Assembly (NCBI GenBank): GCA_016722445.1
Contig: JADKIZ010000005.1
Location: forward strand, 124,001 to 188,000
Source: Flavobacteriales bacterium
GTDB lineage: Bacteria; Bacteroidota; Bacteroidia; Flavobacteriales_D; Sanyastnellaceae
Reading direction: 5' to 3'
DNA: 64,000 bases
Position 1 is the first letter of the stretch; each line of letters starts with the position of its first letter. Shown piece after piece: positions 18,430 through 27,207 of this stretch. The notes beneath the pieces are model-generated. The model worked only from the letters and a program-made list of their open reading frames with translations, ran no database searches and was not told where the DNA came from. The translations under genes were made by a program, and so were the position numbers.

Positions 18430-19308
18430 TCACAACTGTCCTGTATCACCCGTTCCCATGATATCTTCAAAGGCGGAATAAATCGCCAAATACATGATTG
18501 GAATACCCGCTAGAACAGGCAAGCAACAAAGCAAAAATGAAATTCCGACCATGATACCGAGAACGATCAAAAACAGGATAGTCTGGATATATCTTTTGCT
18601 TACCACTTTACGACTCGCTTCCATTGCATCCCAAAACTGCATTCCCCTGAATACAACAAACATGGGTGCATAGATGTAAAGAACGCCCACTGCCATTGCA
18701 ACCAGCGATCCGAGCAGAATCCCCATAACTGCACCGTTGGACATGATTTCAGCGAAAATTTCCATCGTCGCTTCTTGATCACCTTGAGCGTTCTGAAGAT
18801 CATCAAAATGACCAATAAGGTCCAGAAAAGAACCTAAGAAAAACGGCACAATGATCACTGCTGCAGCTATGCCCACAAAGATTGTTGCAATGAGATTTTG
18901 AAGAATAAGTTGAATCCAATTTCTATTGAACCCATCGAAAAAGAGATTAAATGAACGATTCAAACCCTTCTTCTGATAACGACCATATATATACCAACCA
19001 ACAATTAAGGCGGGTGTCACAGCCAAACTTCCAATGATCGATACGAAAGGAATAGCACCAATTGCCATCGTTATCACAAAATACAACAAGGTAAATGCAA
19101 TATACATGGCTGCATCGCCGCCAAAAAGTTTAAACCCGGCACTCAGGTAATCGCCGAATTTGAATTCATATCCTTCTGTCAGGACTTGTTCGAGTGATTT
19201 TCCCTGACTCTCAGAATTGGTTTGATCAATTACATCCATGGTATGTGGTGGTGTTTGGTTTTCGGCTAAAGTATCGGAAAAATCGAACTCACAATCTTCT
19301 TCAATCAC
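18430..19308 (-). CDS. Hypothetical multi-pass membrane protein
   Basis: A 292-residue protein: an acidic, polar N-terminal 45 residues, then about six membrane helices rich in Gly, Ala and Ile. A motif GYEFKFGDYLSAGFKLFGG precedes the first helix. The layout resembles Bacteroidota proteins annotated only as integral membrane proteins of unknown function. The start is uncertain: GTG at 19308 gives the full length, while an ATG at 19239 (MDVIDQTNSES) would shorten the tail by 23 residues. It is divergent from prfB. I cannot assign a function. Confidence 0.72.
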   Translation of the reverse strand: MIEEDCEFDFSDTLAENQTPPHTMDVIDQTNSESQGKSLEQVLTEGYEFKFGDYLSAGFKLFGGDAAMYIAFTLLYFVITMAIGAIPFVSIIGSLAVTPALIVGWYIYGRYQKKGLNRSFNLFFDGFNRNWIQLILQNLIATIFVGIAAAVIIVPFFLGSFLDLIGHFDDLQNAQGDQEATMEIFAEIMSNGAVMGILLGSLVAMAVGVLYIYAPMFVVFRGMQFWDAMEASRKVVSKRYIQTILFLIVLGIMVGISFLLCCLPVLAGIPIMYLAIYSAFEDIMGTGDTGQL

Positions 19309-19361
19309 ATTCGGCCAAAAAAATCCGTTATCGGAACCATCGGTTGATCAACGGTATGGAG

Positions 19362-19369
19362 TACTTTCG
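19362..19369 (+). promoter_or_regulatory. Candidate -7 element for prfB
   Basis: TACTTTCG followed by CAACC, close to TAnnTTTG, 39 nt before the prfB ATG. A TTG at 19344-19346 lies 15 nt upstream. The same octamer precedes atpD. Confidence 0.4.
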
Positions 19370-19408
19370 CAACCGCAATTTTTTTATCAGCTTAAATTAA
19401 AATACACA

Positions 19409-20519
19409 ATGGCAATTACAAGCGATGCTATCGGTGAGCTGAATGAGCGCGTTGATGCGCTCGGGAGGTATCTTTGACGTGGAGGTAAAACTCCTTCAGA
19501 TTAAAGAAGACGAAAAGCTAACTCAAGATCCGGATTTCTGGAATGACGCAAAAAAGGCTGAACAAGTCATGCGCCAGATCAGGAACAAAAAAGTATGGAC
19601 AGATGCATTCAAAGAATGTTCTACATCTGTCGACGACCTTACCGTACTTTATGAATTCTTCAAAGAGGGCGCCGCAAGCGAGGAAGAACTTGAACATCAA
19701 TTCACTCTCGCAACCAAAAAAATAGAAGACCTCGAATTCAAAAACATGCTCAGCGCTGAAGAGGATTCGCTTAGTGCAGTTCTCCAGATTACCGCAGGAG
19801 CAGGAGGGACCGAAAGTTGTGACTGGGCAGGTATGCTTATGCGCATGTACTTGATGTGGGGACAAAAAAATGGTTACGCGGTAAAAGAACTCGACATGCA
19901 GCCTGGCGATGTGGCTGGTGTTAAGCAATGTACCCTCGAATTCGATGGCCAATTTGGTTTCGGAATGCTCAAAGGTGAAAATGGCGTGCATCGACTCGTC
20001 CGTATTTCTCCATTTGATTCAAATGCGAGAAGACATACTTCATTCGTCAGCGTTTATGTCTACCCATTGGTAGATGATTCGATCGATATTCAAATCAATC
20101 CTGGTGATATCACATGGGATACCTTCCGAAGTGGTGGTGCCGGTGGTCAGAATGTGAACAAGGTAGAAACCGGGGTTCGACTCCGACATGCTCCTACTGG
20201 AATTATCATCGACAACACCGAAACGCGATCACAACTTCAGAATAAAGAAAAAGCAATGCAATTGCTCAAGTCTCAACTCTATGAAATGGAACTTGAAAAA
20301 CGCAATGCAGCAAGAAGTGAAATTGAGGCCACGAAGAAAAAGATTGAGTGGGGATCACAAATCCGCAACTATGTGATGCAACCCTATAAATTGGTGAAAG
20401 ATGTTCGCACTGGCGTTGAAACCTCAGATGTGGATAGTGTTATGGATGGATATATTGATGAATTCCTGAAAGGTTACCTTATGCAAAAAGGACAAGCTGC
20501 ACAGGATCATCAATCATAA
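19409..20519 (+). CDS. prfB: Peptide chain release factor 2 (programmed +1 frameshift)
   Basis: RF2 recognises UAA and UGA stops and triggers peptide release. The zero frame starts at ATG 19409 and runs 22 codons to CTT TGA at 19472-19477. Ribosomes must slip +1 there, skipping T19475, to continue at GAC 19476. The site has the classical elements: a Shine-Dalgarno-like GGGAGG just upstream, the CTT slip codon and TGA followed by C. The product is 369 residues, close to E. coli (365). The SPF tripeptide for stop recognition (VRISPFDSNARR) and the catalytic GGQ (GGAGGQNVNK) are both present. The frameshift lets RF2 control its own level. fumC follows 31 nt later. Confidence 0.96.
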
Positions 20520-20550
20520 TTTCGAATACAACCTGCAAAAAAATACAACC

Positions 20551-21945
20551 ATGAATTATCGTATTGAAAAAGACACCATGGGTGAAGTTCAGGTACCCGC
20601 AGATGTTTGCTGGGGCGCACAAACTGAACGTTCAAGAAACAATTTTAAAATCGGTCCGGAAGCTTCAATGCCGAAAGAAATTATCCGGGCTTTTGCTATT
20701 CTCAAAAAGGCTGCAGCACACGCAAACTGTGAACTTGGTGTTCTACCGGAAGAAAAAAGAAATGCCATCTCTGCTGTTTGTGATGAAATTCTCGCGGGTA
20801 AACTCAATGATCAGTTTCCATTGGTTATATGGCAAACGGGAAGCGGCACACAAAGCAACATGAATGTGAATGAAGTCATTGCAAACCGCGCACATCTATT
20901 GAGTGGCGGTAAACTTGGCGATTCAAATATGTTGCTTGGAGCCAATGATGACGTCAACAAATCACAATCCTCCAATGACACTTATCCCACTGCCATGCAT
21001 ATCGCGGCATACGAATCTGTTGTCAAAAAAACCATTCCGGGAGTTGAGCAATTGAGAAATACGCTCAAAGCTAAAAGTGATGCATTTATGCATGTAGTGA
21101 AAATCGGCCGCACACACTTGATGGATGCAACTCCGGTTACTCTTGGTCAAGAATTGAGTGGATATGTTGCTCAATTGGATCATGGTCTTCGCGCATTACG
21201 CAACACGCTTTCACATCTTGGTGAACTCGCACTGGGTGGAACAGCAGTAGGTACCGGACTCAATGCTCCGAATGGTTATTCAGAATTGGTTGCGAAAAAA
21301 ATTGCTGAATTCAGCAATTTGCCATTCACTTCTGCTCCCAACAAATTTGAAGCACTTGCAGCACATGATGGAATTGTAGAAACACACGGTGCTCTAAAAC
21401 AACTTGCTGTTTCATTAAATAAAATAGCCAATGACATTCGCATGATGGCCAGTGGGCCACGTAGCGGAATCGGTGAAATTTTTATTCCAGAAAACGAACC
21501 TGGCTCCAGCATCATGCCCGGTAAAGTAAACCCAACGCAATGTGAAGCACTCACTATGGTTTGTGCTCAAGTAATGGGAAATGATGTGGCAATCACCATT
21601 GGTGGTACTCAAGGACATTATGAGCTCAATGTGTTCAAACCAATGATGGCATATAACTTCCTTCAAAGTGCGGAATTGCTTGGCGACGCTTGCGTTTCCT
21701 TTGACATTCATTGCGCTTCAGGCATCGAACCAAACCACGAACGAATCAAAGAGTTGGTGGACAAATCACTCATGCTTGTAACAGCACTCAATACTAAAAT
21801 TGGATATTACAAAGCAGCTGAAATTGCCAAATCAGCACATAAAAATGGCACGACTTTAAAAGAAGAAGCCATTCGATTGGGTTATGTTACTTCTGAACAA
21901 TACGATGAATGGGTAGTGCCTGCCAAGATGGTGGGAACGCTCTGA
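20551..21945 (+). CDS. fumC: Fumarate hydratase class II
   Basis: FumC interconverts fumarate and malate in the TCA cycle; it is a cytosolic, iron-independent homotetramer. The 464-residue length matches the family. Motifs: TGSGTQSNMN, SSNDTYPTAMH, GRTHLMDATPVTLG, and the signature GSSIMPGKVNPTQCEA with the catalytic loop Ser. Start ATG at 20551 (NYRIEKDTMGEVQVP) is canonical. It lies 31 nt behind prfB and ends in a strong terminator shared with the convergent priA. Confidence 0.97.
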   Translation: MNYRIEKDTMGEVQVPADVCWGAQTERSRNNFKIGPEASMPKEIIRAFAILKKAAAHANCELGVLPEEKRNAISAVCDEILAGKLNDQFPLVIWQTGSGTQSNMNVNEVIANRAHLLSGGKLGDSNMLLGANDDVNKSQSSNDTYPTAMHIAAYESVVKKTIPGVEQLRNTLKAKSDAFMHVVKIGRTHLMDATPVTLGQELSGYVAQLDHGLRALRNTLSHLGELALGGTAVGTGLNAPNGYSELVAKKIAEFSNLPFTSAPNKFEALAAHDGIVETHGALKQLAVSLNKIANDIRMMASGPRSGIGEIFIPENEPGSSIMPGKVNPTQCEALTMVCAQVMGNDVAITIGGTQGHYELNVFKPMMAYNFLQSAELLGDACVSFDIHCASGIEPNHERIKELVDKSLMLVTALNTKIGYYKAAEIAKSAHKNGTTLKEEAIRLGYVTSEQYDEWVVPAKMVGTL

Positions 21946-22026
21946 TCCATGTTCAACAAAATTGAACACACTGAAACATCACCCAAACCGGGAATATTTC
22001 AAACAAGCATTTTCAAAGTGAATCTA

Positions 22027-22056
22027 CAAGGCCAACGTAACTGTTGGCCTTGTTTT
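22027..22056. terminator. Bidirectional terminator between fumC and priA
   Basis: CAAGGCCAAC (22027-22036), loop of 6, GTTGGCCTTG (22043-22052), then TTTTA. The convergent arrangement suggests use from both sides. Confidence 0.88.
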
Positions 22057-22064
22057 ATGATTAA

Positions 22065-24536
22065 TTACACCGGATCAACGTCAATGCTCAATTTCACTTG
22101 ACGGAATTCGTCTCTTGTCAAAATTTTTCTGATCATTTGCACAAGTTGATGCTTTAGATCCTCGCTTTCCAGTTTCTTTTCCAGCCGCACCAAAATGTGT
22201 TGCAGATAGTAGTTATTGATCCTTGGTATGTAAGGTGGTTCAGGGCCCAATATGTGATCCTGAAGTAGCGGTTTTAACTCATGTGCCGAAGCCATTGCCG
22301 CTTTGTAAACTACGTCTTCATCTTTGTGTTTAAATGTGAGATTCATCAATCGGGTAAATGGCGGATATGCATAATGCCTTCGCTCGGCTATTTCCTTTTC
22401 ATAAAGACCCAGATAGTCATTGTGTTTGATTAATCCGAATATCCAATGATCGGGTTGATAGGTTTGAATGATTACTTTCCCACGTTTGTTTTTTCTGCCT
22501 GCTCTTCCTGCAACCTGCATCATGATCTGGAAACTTCTCTCCAATGATCTGAAGTCAGGATAATTCATCATCTTATCTGCATTCATGATTCCAACTAACG
22601 AAACATTGTCAAAATCAAGTCCCTTGGTGACCATTTGCGTACCTACTAAAATGCTTGTTGTTCCACTTTCAAAATCTCCGATGATTCTTTGATAACTTGA
22701 TTTAGTGCGTGTTGTATCATAGTCCATTCGTTGCACACGAACACCTGGCAGAAATAACTCGAGGTCTTCTTCAATCTTTTCTGTACCAAAACCCAACATT
22801 TTCATATCCTGACTTCCGCACTGTTGACAAGCCCCCACTGGAGGAGTGCTGTATCCGCAATAATGACATTTCAATACCAAAGCACGTTTATGGTAAGTGA
22901 GGCTTACATCACATCGTGTGCAAGTGGGTATCCAACCACATGATTCGCATTTCCATAAAGGTGAATAACCACGTCGATTTTGAAAAAGAATTACCTGTTC
23001 ACCGCGCTCTATTGCCCCTTGCATCTCACCCAACAACAACGAACTGAAATTGTTCTTCATAGTTTTCTCCTTCAGCTCATGTCGTAGATCACTTAACACA
23101 ATTTCCGGCAATTCCATGTTGCCATATCGTTCAGTGAGACTCACGAGTCCATATCGACCGCTTGTGGCATTCCAATACGATTCGAAAGAAGGGGTTGCCG
23201 AACCAAGTAGCACCTTGGCTGAAAACTTTCTCGCAAGCCACAAAGCGGCATCACGGGCATGATAACGGGGAGCTGGATCATGTTGCTTGTAACTCTGCTC
23301 ATGTTCTTCATCCACGATCACCAATCCCAATCTGGTAAATGGTAAAAACAGTGCACTTCTTGCGCCGAGAATAATATCACATTCACCAGGCATATCGCTT
23401 AATACCTTTTGCCATACTTCGGTTCGCTCATTATCACTGTATCCGCTGTGAAAAACCCCAACTCTTTTACCAAAAAATCTTCTGATGCGATGAATGATCT
23501 GAGTAGTTAACGCAATCTCCGGCAGTAAAAACAAAACTTGTTTGCCGTGTGAAATGGCATCTTGAATAAGATTGACGTATATCTCCGTTTTTCCACTTGA
23601 TGTTACACCATGCAAAAGACAAATGTCTTTTGTTTCCCAATGCTGGGAGATCTCTTCTCGGGCCTTTTCCTGAGCGGACGACAATGCCTTCACTGCTTCC
23701 TGCGCAATATGGCTTGCTGATAGTCGTCCAATTTGTTTAGCATACACCGAAAAAATTCCCTTATCAACCATAGCCTGAAAGGTTGACGATTGCACCTGTT
23801 GTTTAATCAGTTTTGATTTTTCGACTTCTGCCCTCCTACCCTGATCCCAATCGGATAATTTCAAAAAAAGAAGAAGTGCATCGGATTGCTTTTCTGCTTT
23901 TCGTTTTTCTAATGAGGAAAAAATTTCCTGAAGTTTTTGTTCACTATTGGCTGCTTCTCCAAGAGTGACCATTTCAACCATTTTAGGCTTGTATTTTTCC
24001 CGTATTTCTTCTTCACTTCTGATAATACCTTTTTCTACCAGTCCTTTCATTACGGGAAGCACATTCTTCAATTTCAATACATCAATGGCATCATTCACCG
24101 TAATTCTTCCTCTCGACTTGATGGTGTGTACGATCACCAATTCTCTTTCTGACAATCCTTCTTCATCGAACTCATCCTGAATAACAAACTTGGTCTCGCC
24201 TGTGAGTTTAAGTCCGGCAGGCAATGCTGCGTTCATCACCTCTCCTATTGTACAACAATAGTAGGAAGCTATCCATTCCCACATCAACAATTGACTCTCA
24301 ATGACCACTGGAAAATCATCCAGAACTGAATCGATGAATTTGGGTTGATAGTTCATCGGTGACTTTTGATGAACGTGACGGACAATACCAGTATATAGCT
24401 TATTCTGCCCTAACGGAACAACTATACGTTTTCCTCGAGAAACTTGAGAAACCAGGTTTTCAGGAATGCGATAAGTCAACATCCCCGGCAAAGCCTAAGG
24501 CAGTATCACATCCACAAAAAATTCCTGATTTGACAT
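22065..24536 (-). CDS. priA: Primosomal replication restart helicase PriA, with in-frame amber codon near the N-terminus
   Basis: PriA recognises stalled forks and reloads the replisome. Helicase motifs: GVTSSGKTE (Walker A), VIVDEEHEQSYKQ (DEAH type), then the paired zinc-binding cysteines beginning CESCGW and ending CQQCGS, and the QMVTKGLDF and QVAGRAGR motifs. The family start is found upstream: ATG at 24536 gives SNQEFFVDVILP, directly followed by a TAG (24497-24495) exactly where PriA has Leu in ILPLALPG, and the frame then continues ALPGMLTYRIP. So the gene is intact except for one nonsense codon at codon 14. Otherwise translation could start at TTG 24491 or ATG 24482 and lose the first strand of the DNA-binding domain. 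Confidence 0.92.
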
Positions 24537-24579
24537 ATGTGCGCAAATTAATCTCAAAAGGCGAGCAGTAAAACAAGAA

Positions 24580-24599
24580 GGCCGCCCAAATGGACGGCC
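24580..24599 (-). terminator. Terminator downstream of the HYR-repeat gene
   Basis: On the minus strand GGCCGTCC, 4-nt loop, GGGCGGCC (one G-T pair), followed by TTCTTGTTTTA. Confidence 0.75.
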
Positions 24600-24622
24600 C
24601 TCATTATTTGATGAGATACATC

Positions 24623-26701
24623 TTATCGAATAATCGCCACACTGCTAGTCACTTCAGTTTCACCATTTGAGAATCTGAAGAAATATACAGCGTCGTTTAA
24701 TTGTGAAATATCATATCTGATCTGTCTGCTTTCGCCTGAGGCAAAATCAGAACTCAATACAGAATCAATTTTCCTTCCAGTCATATCATAAACATCCACA
24801 TTCCAACGACCTGCTACACTAGCAGCTGTGTTCATCACAATTTCACTTGGGCTTGCCATCCATGCATGGAACGAAGGTCCTGCAAGTCCACCATTGTTTT
24901 CACTGGTGATGGTTTGGGTATGGCAAGTGGTGTGACCGGCACAATCTGTTACACACCATGTGCGTACCATAATTGGGCAGTCTACTGTGCCCTGCTCTTC
25001 TTCCGTCTGTACCACTTCCAAATCGGTATCACAGTTGTCTGTAGCAGTAATCACAGGGGCAGTTGGAATAGCTGTTCCACAAGGCACAGTGAAGTCCGCA
25101 GGAGTGTCGCTCAACACCGGTGGTGTATTGTCTTCAAAAGTGATCACCTGTATTTCCTGAGAAAGATTTCCGCAAGCATCTTCTGCTGTCCATCTTCTGG
25201 TGAAAAATGAAGTGCAACCAACAATTTCCGTCGAAGCTTCCAATGCTATCTGAGGATCAGAGTCACAATTGTCGAAAGCAAAAACAACATCAGAAGGAAT
25301 CGGATCCTGACATTCCAAAGTAATATCAAAAGGAACACCGATGATTTCTGGTGCGGTGTTATCTTCTACTACAATTTGAACGGAGTATGAATTTGAATTA
25401 CTGCAACCGTCTGTGATGGTCCATGTTCTTTCTAGTGTGTATGAATTTGGACAATCACCTGGTATCATGTTATCACTCATACTTAGGGGTGCATTGGAGC
25501 GATCATATGTGAATGCAATGGAATAAGAATCTTCTGCAGGCACTTCAGAACACTCAACCGTACTTGTCGCAGCAGGTAAAGATTCAACCACAAATTGAGG
25601 TTGTTCTGTATCCACAAGATCCATCACTTGAATGGCTGTTGCAGTATTGCCGCAATCATCTTCTGCAGTATACGTTCTCACAAGATAGCCAGCACAGGAA
25701 TCTTCAAAAAATTCGTCAGAGTAGGTCAAAGTTACTTCGCTGCAATCATCGTAAGAAGTTAAGAATGATCCTTCCGACTCTGTACAAGACACCGTGATTT
25801 GTGATGTGAAATCAAAATAATCAGGATCAGTTTGATCTGAAACAGTGATGATTTGATTATGCACAGCCGCGTTTCCGCAGGCATCTGTTGCAGTATATGT
25901 TCTTGTGATTGTATAGTTCGCCGGACAATTTCCTTGTTCAATAGATTCATCCACACTCACCGCAATAGATCCAGAACATTCATCTTCTGCTGTTATGTTC
26001 TCTGCATCTGGTATAGTTTCTCCACAATCCACGCTCAAATCTGCTGGCAATGAAGAGAAAACAGGTGGCAAATTATCTGTGAACGTGATGGTCTGAATAT
26101 ATTCACTGCTATTGTTACAAGCATCCGTTGCAACAAATGTTCTTTCAATCACATAACCACAATCTGTCGGAATGGTCACATCAGATGATGTGATGCTTAC
26201 ACTACTGCATTCATCTGTTGCGTCAGGCATCATCGGAATCGGCGTGATATCGCCACATTCTAGGAATGAGTCCTCTGGCACCCCATTGAAAACAGGCGCT
26301 GAATTATCAATGACCTGAACAAAGTTGAAGACCGTGGTGCGATTGCCACATGCGTCTGTTCCTTGCCATGTATTTTGAATGAGATATGTACCAGTGCATT
26401 CCTGCTGAATCACTTCTGACGTAAACTCAACAGTCACATCAGAACAATTGTCAGTGAATGTTACATCAGATTCAGAATATAGTGGGATATTACCACAGGT
26501 TGTTTCAATATCAGCAGGAATAACATCAGCAATCGGATCAACATCGTCATTGATTGAAATGTTCTGCGTTGCCGTCGCTGTATTACCGCAACCATCTACT
26601 GCTGTGAATGTTCTGGTAAATCCGCCAGCGCAATTTGGATTAGATTCAGAAACAGTTACTGTCACATCAGAACAATCATCGGTAGCTTCTGCATCCAGCA
26701 T
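24623..26701 (-). CDS. HYR-repeat T9SS protein, C-terminal fragment with type A sorting domain
   Basis: A 692-residue fragment, part three of one giant gene running 30422 to 24623. It holds about seven to eight hyalin-like units of roughly 85 residues (P-x-D-x-x-V-x-C near the start of each, then D-x-C-S, RTWTATDACGN and VxDxxxP). The last about 75 residues (RWNVDVYDMTGRKIDS, then AVYFFRFSNG) form a T9SS type A sorting domain. It lacks its own signal peptide. The preceding fragment ends in a different frame here: restoring one A in GAATGCTGG at about 26700 joins the two as CGEAYE-MLDAEATDDC. So this is a frameshifted continuation, not an independent gene. Confidence 0.85.
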   Translation of the reverse strand: MLDAEATDDCSDVTVTVSESNPNCAGGFTRTFTAVDGCGNTATATQNISINDDVDPIADVIPADIETTCGNIPLYSESDVTFTDNCSDVTVEFTSEVIQQECTGTYLIQNTWQGTDACGNRTTVFNFVQVIDNSAPVFNGVPEDSFLECGDITPIPMMPDATDECSSVSITSSDVTIPTDCGYVIERTFVATDACNNSSEYIQTITFTDNLPPVFSSLPADLSVDCGETIPDAENITAEDECSGSIAVSVDESIEQGNCPANYTITRTYTATDACGNAAVHNQIITVSDQTDPDYFDFTSQITVSCTESEGSFLTSYDDCSEVTLTYSDEFFEDSCAGYLVRTYTAEDDCGNTATAIQVMDLVDTEQPQFVVESLPAATSTVECSEVPAEDSYSIAFTYDRSNAPLSMSDNMIPGDCPNSYTLERTWTITDGCSNSNSYSVQIVVEDNTAPEIIGVPFDITLECQDPIPSDVVFAFDNCDSDPQIALEASTEIVGCTSFFTRRWTAEDACGNLSQEIQVITFEDNTPPVLSDTPADFTVPCGTAIPTAPVITATDNCDTDLEVVQTEEEQGTVDCPIMVRTWCVTDCAGHTTCHTQTITSENNGGLAGPSFHAWMASPSEIVMNTAASVAGRWNVDVYDMTGRKIDSVLSSDFASGESRQIRYDISQLNDAVYFFRFSNGETEVTSSVAIIR

Positions 26702-27207
26702 TCATATGCTTCTCCGCAATTCACAGAAATGTCGGAAGGAATAAATGTGAATATCGGAAGAGCTTCATCTGTAACGATAATTTCTTGTGTCAACTCCGTT
26801 GTATTGCCGCATTCATCAGTAGCGGTCCATACTCTCACGAATGTATATCCACAAGAATTTGGTTGAGTAAAGGCATTCAAACTTAGTTGGATATTTTCTG
26901 GCATTGAACAATTATCAAACGCACTAACCATGGCGTCAGTAATTTCTTCACCACAAGAAATGGTTGTGCTTTCAGGAACACCAATCATTGTTGGGGCAAT
27001 TTCATCCACAACGTTGATCACCCATGTATCACTCACTGAATTTCCGCAACCATCAGTGATGGTCCACGTTCTTTCAATGGTCTCAATATTCGGACAAGTC
27101 CCTGGAGTAATTGTTTCGTCAACCTGCACAATCAAATTACCGCAATCGTCAGAATAGGTCACTGAAGCACTTTCAATAGAAGGAACTTCATCACATCCTA
27201 CAGTCAT
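26662..27207 (-). CDS. HYR-repeat T9SS protein, middle fragment
   Basis: A 181-residue fragment with two HYR-like units (TERTWTITDGCGN-type and VRVWTATDECGN-type motifs), flanked by frameshifts on both sides. At its 5' side the preceding frame stops at 27204 after LSCDGGTTSLHSHLT. The correct reading of the same bases gives FTSFPSDMTVGCDE in this frame, and about 64 residues of a normal repeat unit are missing at the junction. At the 3' side a single lost A at about 26700 shifts into the next fragment. It has no start signals and is part of the 30422-24623 gene. Confidence 0.8.
   Translation of the reverse strand: MTVGCDEVPSIESASVTYSDDCGNLIVQVDETITPGTCPNIETIERTWTITDGCGNSVSDTWVINVVDEIAPTMIGVPESTTISCGEEITDAMVSAFDNCSMPENIQLSLNAFTQPNSCGYTFVRVWTATDECGNTTELTQEIIVTDEALPIFTFIPSDISVNCGEAYECWMQKLPMIVLM

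Noticed and set aside
19409..19477. Apparent frameshift error at the start of prfB
   Set aside because: The site has every element of the known RF2 recoding signal, so it is functional and not an error.
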